This document shows, in pieces, positions 8,205 to 15,382 of a stretch of DNA of 64,000 nucleotides. The DNA lies in the NCBI RefSeq assembly GCF_900117455.1, contig NZ_FPHO01000003.1:1516501-1580500 (forward strand), read 5' to 3'. The translations under genes and the position numbers were made by a program. The first letter of the stretch is position 1. Every line of letters begins with the position of its first letter. Below the pieces are notes generated by a model that searched no databases, was not told the DNA's origin, and was given only the letters and a program-made list of their open reading frames with translations. Source of the DNA: Hyphomicrobium sp. CS1GBMeth3 (GTDB lineage: Bacteria > Pseudomonadota > Alphaproteobacteria > Rhizobiales > Hyphomicrobiaceae).

Positions 8205-8240
8205 TGTGGACGCAGAGAATTTGTTTAAAGAAAGGGGGTG

Positions 8241-8675
8241 ATGAATAGAACGCAGGAAACGGCGATCATGCCGCCCGCTAACGCGGGAAATGCGATAGCG
8301 CGCCCTCGTATCTTTGTCCTGAAGGATGATCCGACGCGCTCGCTGAACGTTATCGACACCTGCCGCGAACTCGGGTGCGATATCGTGGGGCCCGAACGGA
8401 ATCTTTCCCCGCATGTGATGGAGCTGGCAAGCAACGCCCACGTCGATGTCGCCGTGGTGCAGTTGGTGCTTCAAAACACCAGTTGCGACCCGGTCATCTG
8501 GGCGTTTCTGGACCGGGGTGTGCCGGTGCTGATTTGCAGCGCGCTGATGGCGAACGCGGTGAGGCGGACGTATCCGGGAGCGGAAGTGCTACGCGAGCGA
8601 TACTCTCGAGAGGAGCTGTGCCTAGCCTTGAACCGGCTCCTTCTATCTTCAGAAAGGTCCCGCGCGCTTGCATAG
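8241..8675 (+). CDS. Degenerate response-regulator receiver (pseudoreceiver)
   Basis: The protein is 144 residues with no output domain. The pattern RIFVLKDD...LGCDIVGP...DVAVVQLVL...GVPVLICSA...LRERYSREEL follows the single-domain receivers of alphaproteobacteria, which typically read RILVVEDE...DAALLDVNL...KPYSREEL. The acidic pair at residues 29-30 is kept. The phosphate-accepting Asp is replaced by Gln (Q74), and the conserved Lys near the end is replaced by Glu. It therefore should not be phosphorylated and may act by protein-protein binding. The start is the ATG after AAGGGGGTG; the GTG just upstream is also possible. Confidence 0.65.
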   Translation: MNRTQETAIMPPANAGNAIARPRIFVLKDDPTRSLNVIDTCRELGCDIVGPERNLSPHVMELASNAHVDVAVVQLVLQNTSCDPVIWAFLDRGVPVLICSALMANAVRRTYPGAEVLRERYSREELCLALNRLLLSSERSRALA

Positions 8676-8717
8676 TCGCACGAGGGGATTGAATATTTCG
8701 CGCCGCGGACCGGCCGG

Positions 8718-8897
8718 ATGCATGTGAGCGAGGCGCTTAGTGTGCACGCCGATGCGCAAAGACTATGGGCGTCCCAATACGAAGTGCTGGAAGCGGGCAA
8801 AAAGCGGTGTGTTGCAGGAAGCGAAACCGGTATTGGAAAGGCCCTGCAGGAGAACTTTGCCAACCGTGGATTGATTAGCTGGCTCGCATATTCCTGA
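8718..8897 (+). CDS. Possible 59-residue protein
   Basis: A short frame lies in the gap between the pseudoreceiver and the EF-hand gene. It runs from ATG 8718 to TGA 8895-8897 and encodes a mixed-charge peptide with one Cys and no signal or membrane segment. There is no clear ribosome site and no family. It is listed because otherwise this 245-nt gap is empty; it may be spurious. Confidence 0.25.
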   Translation: MHVSEALSVHADAQRLWASQYEVLEAGKKRCVAGSETGIGKALQENFANRGLISWLAYS

Positions 8898-8920
8898 AGG
8901 GCCTGTCCCCGTCGGGTGTA

Positions 8921-9229
8921 TTAGTCGGCGGGCGCGTTTTTGCCGGAGGCGCCTTCGCCGGCTCCCGTCGTAGCGGTGCTCTTGATGAGGCCTTGGTTGC
9001 AGGCGTTGCGGAACTCATCCTGCTCAAGGGTCATATCTCCGTCGGGATTCACCGCGTCGAAATCGGTGACATATTCTGCGGCAGCGCTCTTGGAGAGCTT
9101 GCCGTCCGCGGAGGCGGCCTGCATCCAGAGCGCGTCGCACTCGGCTTGGGCAAGTTTCTGGCCGGTCTCTGCATAAGCGGTGCTGGCCATTGCCAGGACC
9201 AACGCGGAGGCAACGATTGTTATTTTCAT
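8921..9229 (-). CDS. Secreted small EF-hand-like protein
   Basis: The protein is 102 residues. An N-terminal signal peptide of about 20 residues ends with AYA. The mature part has two cysteines, and the loop NPDGDMTLEQDE (about residues 61-72) places N, D, D, T and E at EF-hand ligand positions 1, 3, 5, 7 and 12. A single calcium-binding loop in the periplasm is plausible. AGGAGA lies before the ATG. Function unknown. It ends the small-gene zone next to tRNA-Thr. Confidence 0.7.
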   Translation of the reverse strand: MKITIVASALVLAMASTAYAETGQKLAQAECDALWMQAASADGKLSKSAAAEYVTDFDAVNPDGDMTLEQDEFRNACNQGLIKSTATTGAGEGASGKNAPAD

Positions 9230-9460
9230 TGTACGTCTCCTCTCAAGCCACTTGGGGCAATATCATAACCCGGAACAAATGGGGGGGTTCCGGAGGAGGC
9301 GCTGGCACAAAGATCGAGTGTTCTGCAGCCGGCCTGGTCGTTCCAGTCGCGGACGAAAGCCCACGGGCTGCGGAATTTGCGAGCACATCTCGCTGAGGCG
9401 AATGAATTTGAAGCCTCACCGCTCAAGCAGGCTGTCGAAATGAGGAATCGTCGAAAGCTG

Positions 9461-9536
9461 TGGTGCCGCAAACAGGACTCGAACCTGTGACCCCGTCATT
9501 ACGAATGACGTGCTCTACCAACTGAGCTATTGCGGC
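9461..9536 (-). tRNA. tRNA-Thr (anticodon CGT)
   Basis: On the minus strand the sequence folds as a complete cloverleaf: acceptor GCCGCAA/TTGCGGC, D-arm with AGTTGGTAG, anticodon stem CGTCA/TGACG with loop TTCGTAA, T-arm with GTTCGAG, discriminator A and encoded CCA (9461-9463). Anticodon CGT reads ACG (Thr). Confidence 0.95.
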
Positions 9537-9736
9537 TTTGCCGTCGGCTGGAGGCCTAGGCCCCTGCGGCGCGCCTTGATAGGCCGAATCCGCCCCCCGT
9601 TCAAGCGTCACTTGAAGGCGCGACAACCGTCCGTCCCTCGGGCACCGCCGCTCCGGGAGTCTAGGGAACCGCCCTTGGGTGCCAATACGTTATGGGTCCG
9701 ACCCCAAAGCGCCGGGTACCAGGAGGGGGACAAGTC

Positions 9737-9994
9737 ATGACGTCGCGGGACCCCATTCTGAACGATCTCATTTTGCGCATGCGCCAGCCCATCAACATCC
9801 AGGATGTGGCCGAGGAAGACGCCTTGCGCATCATGGTACGGCTCGGGCTTTCGCACCCCGTGACGCTGGCGGCCGCCATGAAGATCGTTGCCTCCGAAAT
9901 AGGCCACGGCCGTCTGCGCGAGATTGAAGCCACGGCGCGGGCGCTGCACGCTAAGCTGCTGCGCCGGCACGAGGAGCCTGGCACGCGGCAATAA
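9737..9994 (+). CDS. Small hypothetical protein
   Basis: The protein is 85 residues from ATG 9737 with a strong AGGAGGGGGA ribosome site. It is helical, with an acidic patch (DVAEEDALRIM) and a basic C-terminal half. There is no signal peptide or membrane segment and I recognise no family. The helix-rich pattern with spaced hydrophobics could be a small DNA- or protein-binding unit. The 200 nt upstream, between tRNA-Thr and this gene, shows no other feature. Confidence 0.6.
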   Translation: MTSRDPILNDLILRMRQPINIQDVAEEDALRIMVRLGLSHPVTLAAAMKIVASEIGHGRLREIEATARALHAKLLRRHEEPGTRQ

Positions 9995-10038
9995 GGACCG
10001 GACCACTATAGCCCCCCACCCAGAGTGCGGTGATCGCC

Positions 10039-10707
10039 CTAGAGCTGCCAGACGGACGTGCGCTTGATCTCGGCATCCTCGAGCTCGCGCGTCACCGGCA
10101 CTTGGTATTCCGCCGCCAGCGTGAAGCGGCCGGCAGGAAAATAGCTGCGCTTGGGATCGCCGATCAGAACCCGCGCGCCGGCCGCGGCGGCCTTCTCGAT
10201 ATAGGCTGTGACGCGCGCCGCGAGCTCCCGCTCGTAGAAGAGATCGCCGACCAGCACGACGTTTGCCGGGCGCGGCTCCTGCGCCAGGAGATCGTCGCGT
10301 GTCACGTCTATGGTGACACCATTGCGCGCGGCATTCACGTGAACGGCGGCAAGTGCCAGCGGGTCGATGTCGGCGGCGAGCACGTGTGCAGCCCCGGCTT
10401 GTTTGGCCGCAATCGCGGTAAGCCCCGAGCCCGAGCCGAGGTCGATCACCGAGACTCCGGTCGTGATCTCGGGATTGTCGAGCAGATAGCGCGCGAGCGC
10501 CTGTCCACCGGCCCAGGCGAAGGCCCAGTAGGGCGGTGGCACGTTCATCTCGCCGAGTTCATCCTCGGTCTTCTGCCAGATCGGCAGGCTTTCCTCGGCA
10601 AGATGCAGCACGACCTCCGGCACCAGCGGCGGCGCGAGCGGTCGCGTATTGGCGACGATGAAGGCTTCGGCTGCGTGAGGATCGTCAGGATCGAGCGCCG
10701 GGCTCAT
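10039..10707 (-). CDS. Class I methyltransferase, ETFB lysine methyltransferase (METTL20)-like
   Basis: The protein is 222 residues. SAM motif I is [15 protein letters not shown] (about residues 87-101) with an acidic loop ADIDPLAL. In place of an amino-methyltransferase NPPY it has [10 protein letters not shown], close to the GD-F-YDE signature of ETFB lysine methyltransferases. Those methylate lysines next to the recognition loop of electron-transfer flavoprotein beta and tune electron transfer from acyl-CoA and related dehydrogenases. The start overlaps the stop of the EVE gene (ATGA), so the two are translationally coupled. A PrmA-like ribosomal role is the main alternative. Confidence 0.65.
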   Translation of the reverse strand: MSPALDPDDPHAAEAFIVANTRPLAPPLVPEVVLHLAEESLPIWQKTEDELGEMNVPPPYWAFAWAGGQALARYLLDNPEITTGVSVIDLGSGSGLTAIAAKQAGAAHVLAADIDPLALAAVHVNAARNGVTIDVTRDDLLAQEPRPANVVLVGDLFYERELAARVTAYIEKAAAAGARVLIGDPKRSYFPAGRFTLAAEYQVPVTRELEDAEIKRTSVWQL

Positions 10708-11144
10708 GTCTTATTCACGCGCTTTGTCGAAGAGAGTCCGCCCATGCGGCAGACCTCCTTCCATTCCGCCTCCGTCACGGGCTGCACGGAAAGCCGGAAG
10801 GATTTGACGAGAGACATTTCCGCAAGCCGCGGGTTGACCTTGACGTCGACGAGCGTAACGGGCCGCGGCAGGCGCTCGAGCGCACGCACATCGACGCACT
10901 GCCATTTGCCGGTATCGTCGCTCGGATCGGGATGCGCCAGAGCGATCACCTCGCAGATGCCGACGATCTCCTTGCCGATATTCGAATGGTAGAAGAAGCA
11001 GAGATCGCCGAGCTTCATCGCCTTCATGTTGTTGCGCGCGGTGAAATTGCGCACGCCCGTCCACGGCTCGCCCTTGGCACCCTTGGCGGTGAGGTCGTCC
11101 CAGGAAAATGCGTCAGGCTCGGATTTCAGCAGCCAATAGGCCAT
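10704..11144 (-). CDS. EVE domain protein
   Basis: The protein is 146 residues, a stand-alone EVE (PUA-like) domain. Recognisable parts are [16 protein letters not shown] at the N-terminus, [27 protein letters not shown] and ITGIC-like IVGICEVI. Family members bind modified bases in DNA or RNA, for example 5-methylcytosine derivatives. It overlaps the methyltransferase gene by 4 nt downstream and follows gpsA with an 80-nt gap on the same strand. Confidence 0.9.
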   Translation of the reverse strand: MAYWLLKSEPDAFSWDDLTAKGAKGEPWTGVRNFTARNNMKAMKLGDLCFFYHSNIGKEIVGICEVIALAHPDPSDDTGKWQCVDVRALERLPRPVTLVDVKVNPRLAEMSLVKSFRLSVQPVTEAEWKEVCRMGGLSSTKRVNKT

Positions 11145-11222
11145 CGCGGGCTCGTTCTGGGTTTGAGTTCGGACGCCACCTTACGCCATTCGGGCTCCGC
11201 CTCAAGCGCAGAGGGAGGGCGA

Positions 11223-12224
11223 TCAATCCTCGGCCTTGAACGGGCGATTCATGAGGCCGCTGATGGCGTCGTCCACTGTCACGCGGCCTTCCAGCACGGC
11301 GTGCACGGCCTCGGTGATGGGCATCTCGATACCAAGCTGCTCTGCGAGCTGCATCACCACGGCGGCCGTATAGACTCCTTCGGTCACAGAGACGCGCTTC
11401 CCAAGCACGGCATCGAGCGTTTCGCCCTGACCGAGCGCGCGCCCAAGGCTCATGTTGCGTGACTGCGGGCTGCTGCACGTCAGCACGAGATCGCCAAGCC
11501 CGGAGAGCCCCATCATCGTTGCCGGCCGCGCGCCACGCGCATGGCCGAGACGACGCATCTCGGCAAATCCGCGCGTCACGAGCGCAGCGTGCGCACTCGC
11601 ACCGAGCCCTTTTCCATCGACGATGCCGGCCGCGATCGCGAGCACGTTTTTTAACGCGCCGCCAAGCTCGACGCCCACCACGTCATCCGACCAGTAAAGG
11701 CGAATCTGAGATCCACCAAGGTCTTCGGCAAGACATTCGCCGAGCGCCTCATCGTGACAAGCAATGGTCAAGGCGGCCGGAAGTCCGCGGGCCACGTCCG
11801 CTGCGAAACTCGGTCCCGAAAGCACGGCGAGCGTCGCCTCCGGCAGTGTTTCGGCTACGACGTCGCTCATCAGCTTTCCGGTCGTCCGCTCGATGCCCTT
11901 GGCGCAAACGATGACGGGCTGCTCGGAGCGGATATGGGGAGAAAGCTCGCGCGTCACCGCACGCACGTGCTGCGCCGGACAGACGAGCAGCAACGCGTCG
12001 GCGTCCGCACACGCCTTGAGATCGTCGGTCGCGGAGAGCCTCGGATCGAGCGCCACGCCGGGCAGGAACGCGCGATTGACGTGCCGCGTCGCGATATCCG
12101 AGACGGTCTCGGGTTCGCGCGCCCAGAGCACGACGCCGCGCCCGGCGAGCGTCAGCGTCTGCGCGAGCGCCGTCCCCCACGCGCCGCCGCCGATCACGCC
12201 GATGCGGTCTATCGTCAACGGCAT
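11223..12224 (-). CDS. gpsA: Glycerol-3-phosphate dehydrogenase [NAD(P)+]
   Basis: The protein is 333 residues, the usual GpsA length. It reduces dihydroxyacetone phosphate to sn-glycerol-3-phosphate for phospholipid synthesis. The N-terminal Rossmann motif is IGVIGGGAWGTALA. VCAKGIE, LSGPSFAADVARG and the C-terminal ELGGALKNVLAIAAGIVDG with the catalytic Lys are all present. The start is the ATG at 12224 with GGAGGAGG upstream; an upstream in-frame start near 12266 would overlap the tsaD stop region and lacks a ribosome site. tsaD lies 46 nt upstream, a conserved alphaproteobacterial pair. Confidence 0.96.
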   Translation of the reverse strand: MPLTIDRIGVIGGGAWGTALAQTLTLAGRGVVLWAREPETVSDIATRHVNRAFLPGVALDPRLSATDDLKACADADALLLVCPAQHVRAVTRELSPHIRSEQPVIVCAKGIERTTGKLMSDVVAETLPEATLAVLSGPSFAADVARGLPAALTIACHDEALGECLAEDLGGSQIRLYWSDDVVGVELGGALKNVLAIAAGIVDGKGLGASAHAALVTRGFAEMRRLGHARGARPATMMGLSGLGDLVLTCSSPQSRNMSLGRALGQGETLDAVLGKRVSVTEGVYTAAVVMQLAEQLGIEMPITEAVHAVLEGRVTVDDAISGLMNRPFKAED

Positions 12225-12270
12225 CGTGCGCCCTCCTCCGGCGAAGATTGAGCCCTGCGGCGCCATACAT

Positions 12271-13371
12271 TCATGCTTTCACCCCCGCGCCGATAGCGGC
12301 CGGCGCCTCGGGATCGAGAGGCCAGCGCGGTTTTGGCGCAAAGTCGAGACCGTCGACAAGGCCCCGCGCCAGCCGTTCCGCACCGGCCCAGGCGATCATG
12401 GCGGCATTATCGGTACAGAGTGCGGCAGGCGGCACGGCGAGCGCAAAGCCGCGTGCGTGCGCGAGCCGCGCCAATGCGGCGGCGATGCTCTTGTTCGCCG
12501 CGACGCCGCCCGCGACGGTCAGCACACGCGGCGCGCCGTGCTCGAAGGCGCTCTCCGAAAGGTCCATCGCGCGCGACAAGCGATCGATGACGATGTCGCA
12601 AACGGCGGCTTCGAAGGCGGCGCAGAGATCGGCGACGTCTTTGTCGCTGAGCGGCGCAATCGCCTCGGCGCGCTGCCGCAATGCCGTCTTGAGGCCCGCA
12701 AGCGAGAAGTGCGGTTCGGCACGTCCGAGCATCGGACGCGGCAGCGGAAAGCGCTTGGCATCGCCGCGCTGCGCGGCGCGTTCCACCTCCGGTCCGCCGG
12801 GATAGCCGAGCCCGAGCAGCTTCGCAGTCTTGTCGAAGGCCTCTCCGATGGCGTCGTCGATGGTGGTGCCGATGCGGCGATAGCGCCCGACGCCCTCGAC
12901 AAGCAACGTTTGCGTATGCCCGCCCGAAACCAGCAGCAGGAGATAGGGTGGCGGAACCCCATCCGTGAGCCCGACCGTCAGCGCATGCGCTTCGAGATGA
13001 TTGATGGCGAGAAACGGCTTGTCCGCCGCCAGCGCCAGCGTCTTGCCTGTCACCAGCCCAACGACGAGCCCGCTATTGAGCCCAGGGCCAGCCGTTGCCG
13101 CAACGCCCGAGAGATCGAAGAGCGAAACGCCGGCCTCCGACAGAGCCGCACCCAGCAGCGTATCGAGGCATTCGACGTGCGCGCGCGCGGCGATCTCCGG
13201 CACGACGCCGCCGTAAGGGCGGTGCTCGGCGAGCTGCGAGCGCACGACATTCGACAAGATGCACCCGCGCGCTGGCCCGTCGCGGGCCACGACGGCGGCC
13301 GCCGTCTCATCGCAGCTCGTCTCGATGCCGAGGATCAGCAGCGGCTCCCCGCCCGCATGTCCGGCGGCCAT
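12271..13371 (-). CDS. tsaD: tRNA N6-adenosine threonylcarbamoyltransferase
   Basis: The protein is 366 residues, an ASKHA-fold protein that transfers threonylcarbamoyl from TC-AMP to A37 of ANN-decoding tRNAs. It shows [15 protein letters not shown] at the N-terminus, the metal-binding pair in [17 protein letters not shown], and a C-terminal nucleotide-binding [11 protein letters not shown] and [12 protein letters not shown] 13371 is directly preceded by an in-frame GTG. It is first in a tsaD-gpsA transcription unit and divergent from hemC. Confidence 0.96.
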   Translation of the reverse strand: MAAGHAGGEPLLILGIETSCDETAAAVVARDGPARGCILSNVVRSQLAEHRPYGGVVPEIAARAHVECLDTLLGAALSEAGVSLFDLSGVAATAGPGLNSGLVVGLVTGKTLALAADKPFLAINHLEAHALTVGLTDGVPPPYLLLLVSGGHTQTLLVEGVGRYRRIGTTIDDAIGEAFDKTAKLLGLGYPGGPEVERAAQRGDAKRFPLPRPMLGRAEPHFSLAGLKTALRQRAEAIAPLSDKDVADLCAAFEAAVCDIVIDRLSRAMDLSESAFEHGAPRVLTVAGGVAANKSIAAALARLAHARGFALAVPPAALCTDNAAMIAWAGAERLARGLVDGLDFAPKPRWPLDPEAPAAIGAGVKA

Positions 13372-13476
13372 CACGCACGCCTCCCTTGCACAAGAGAGCC
13401 GGCACTCACCACCTTATGAGGAAGCCCACACTCCGGCCCGCGCCGCAGCGCCGGAAAATCGGAGGCAAGCCGCCGC

Positions 13477-13512
13477 GATACCCCGACCGTCATCCCGGCG
13501 CAGGCCGGTATC
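13477..13512. repeat. REP-like intergenic palindrome
   Basis: GATACC...GGTATC encloses CCGGCGCAGGCCGG with CGTCATCCCGGCGCAGG inside. This resembles the dispersed GTCATCCCGGCGCAGG-type palindromes common between genes of GC-rich alphaproteobacteria. It lies in the 274-nt divergent gap between tsaD and hemC, which otherwise shows only promoter-type sequence. Confidence 0.5.
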
Positions 13513-13645
13513 AGGAAACGCGGAAAATGGAATGCAGCCGTGCGGCTTGGCTGAAGCATTAACTGGACCGGATGATCGGGCGCGGGCGCGATTTGCGTTC
13601 GATTGCGGAGGCGGGCATTAATGGCGCCGCCCGCCGCGGAGCACC

Positions 13646-14602
13646 GTGGCCCTAACACTTGGAGCCCTTGACTTGCAAGCTCGCACCCTTCGCATTGGCA
13701 CACGCGGCTCGCCGCTGGCGCTGGCCCAGGCCCATGAGGTGCGCGGCCGCCTGATGGCCGCCCACGGCCTGCCCGAGGAGGCCTTCGAGATCCGAGTCTA
13801 CAAGACCACGGGCGACACGATCCAGGATCGCCCGCTGGCGGAAGTCGGCGGCAAAGGCCTGTTTACCAAGGAGATCGAGGAGGCTCTGCTGGCCCGCGAA
13901 GTCGATCTCGCGGTGCATTCGATGAAGGACATGCAGACCGTGCTGCCGGACGGTCTCGGCATTGGCGCCGTGCTGCCGCGCGAGGATGTGCGCGATGCCT
14001 TTATCTCGCTGGCATATGCGTCCCTTGCAGCACTTCCCGAGGGCGCCGTGGTCGGCACGTCAAGCTTGCGCCGTCAGGCCCAGGTCAAGCGCATTCGCCC
14101 CGATCTCAAGGTCGTGGGCTTCCGCGGCAACGTGCAGACGCGGCTGCGCAAGCTGGCCGACGGCGTCGCTGATGCAACATTGCTCGCCTGCGCCGGGCTC
14201 AATCGCCTCGGCATGGCGGACCGCATCACGGCCCCGATCGAAACCGAAGATGTGCTGCCGGCCGTGGCCCAGGGCGCTATCGCCGTCGAGATCCGCGAGG
14301 ATGATACCGAAACCGCCCGCCTGATCGCACTTTTGAACCACGAGCCGACAGCGCTCTGCGTCACGGCCGAGCGCGCTTTTCTGACGCGTCTCGAAGGTTC
14401 CTGCCGCACACCGATCGCCGGCCTCGCCGAGATCAACGGCGACACCTTGCGCTTCCGTGGCAAGGTCTTCTCACCCGACGGCGAGCGCGGCTTTGATATC
14501 GAGCGCGAGGGCCCAGTCGGATCGGCAGCGGCGCTCGGCACGACCGCGGCGGACGCACTTATCGAGCTCGGGGCCGAAACTCTTCTTCCGCAGTCCGCCT
14601 GA
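13646..14602 (+). CDS. hemC: Porphobilinogen deaminase (hydroxymethylbilane synthase)
   Basis: The protein is 318 residues. It polymerises four porphobilinogens to hydroxymethylbilane in heme and corrin synthesis. Motifs are LRIGTRGSPLALAQA, EVDLAVHSMKDMQT, SSLRRQAQVK and LEGSCRTPIA, whose Cys carries the dipyrromethane cofactor. The start may be GTG 13646 (GGAG upstream), or a downstream TTG near 13673 if the N-terminus is shorter. It is divergent from tsaD and overlaps hemD by one base, so it heads a hemC-hemD-Mic60-hemY operon. Confidence 0.96.
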   Translation: MALTLGALDLQARTLRIGTRGSPLALAQAHEVRGRLMAAHGLPEEAFEIRVYKTTGDTIQDRPLAEVGGKGLFTKEIEEALLAREVDLAVHSMKDMQTVLPDGLGIGAVLPREDVRDAFISLAYASLAALPEGAVVGTSSLRRQAQVKRIRPDLKVVGFRGNVQTRLRKLADGVADATLLACAGLNRLGMADRITAPIETEDVLPAVAQGAIAVEIREDDTETARLIALLNHEPTALCVTAERAFLTRLEGSCRTPIAGLAEINGDTLRFRGKVFSPDGERGFDIEREGPVGSAAALGTTAADALIELGAETLLPQSA

Positions 14603-15330
14603 TGCACATCTTGATGACGAGACCGGAGTCCGGGCCTGAGCCCGACCCGCTGCGTGACGCACTGAGGGCCGCCGGCCACCGCATCATGCAGGCGCCACTG
14701 CTGTCGGTGACCCTCACGGGAACCATGCCGTCCCTGGAAGGTGCCCAGGCTCTGATCGCAACCAGCCGCAACGGCCTGCGCGCGGTGGCGCCGGTTCCCG
14801 GTGCCGCGCTGGAGCTGCCGATATTCGCCGTCGGGCCGGGAACGGCCGCCCTCGCACGCCGCCTCGGCTTCCGCCGCGTCATCGAGGGGCCGGGCACCGG
14901 CGCCGAGCTGGCGGAGGTGATCCGCACCGAAGCTGATCCTGTCGCCGGAGCGCTGATACATCTCGCGGGCGATACGCTGGCCTTCGATCTCAAGAGCGCG
15001 TTGGCGCCGCTCGGTTTCGAGGTGCGGACCGAAACCGTTTACCGGACGGAAACAGCGCCCGCGCTTCCGACCGAGGTCGCCGATACACTGCGCCGAGACG
15101 AATTGGACGCCGTCTTGCTCATGTCACCGCGTACAGCCAGAGTTTACGCGGAGTTAGTGGCTGACCCGTCCCTTGCGGCAGCCGCCCGGCGCCTGCGGCA
15201 CTTCTGCCTGTCCGAGGCTGTCGCGGGGGAACTCACGCCGCTGGGCCCCGTTAGCGTTACCGTCGCCCGGTTGCCTAACTCGCAAGAAATGCTTGCCCTC
15301 ATCGCCCGCGAGGCGCCAGACTCACCCTAG
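14602..15330 (+). CDS. hemD: Uroporphyrinogen-III synthase
   Basis: The protein is 242 residues. It closes and rearranges hydroxymethylbilane to uroporphyrinogen III. The family is poorly conserved, but the opening HILMTRPESGPEPDPLRDAL, ALIATSRNGLRA, FAVGPGTAALARRLGF and LLMSPRTARVYAEL are typical. The start codon shares a base with the hemC stop (TGATG), which couples translation. Position after hemC and before the COG4223 gene supports the call. Confidence 0.93.
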   Translation: MHILMTRPESGPEPDPLRDALRAAGHRIMQAPLLSVTLTGTMPSLEGAQALIATSRNGLRAVAPVPGAALELPIFAVGPGTAALARRLGFRRVIEGPGTGAELAEVIRTEADPVAGALIHLAGDTLAFDLKSALAPLGFEVRTETVYRTETAPALPTEVADTLRRDELDAVLLMSPRTARVYAELVADPSLAAAARRLRHFCLSEAVAGELTPLGPVSVTVARLPNSQEMLALIAREAPDSP

Positions 15331-15382
15331 GTCCCGCCTTGCCCCCGAGGCCGGCCGCCAAGCCCCTGGAGACCCTGCTCCC

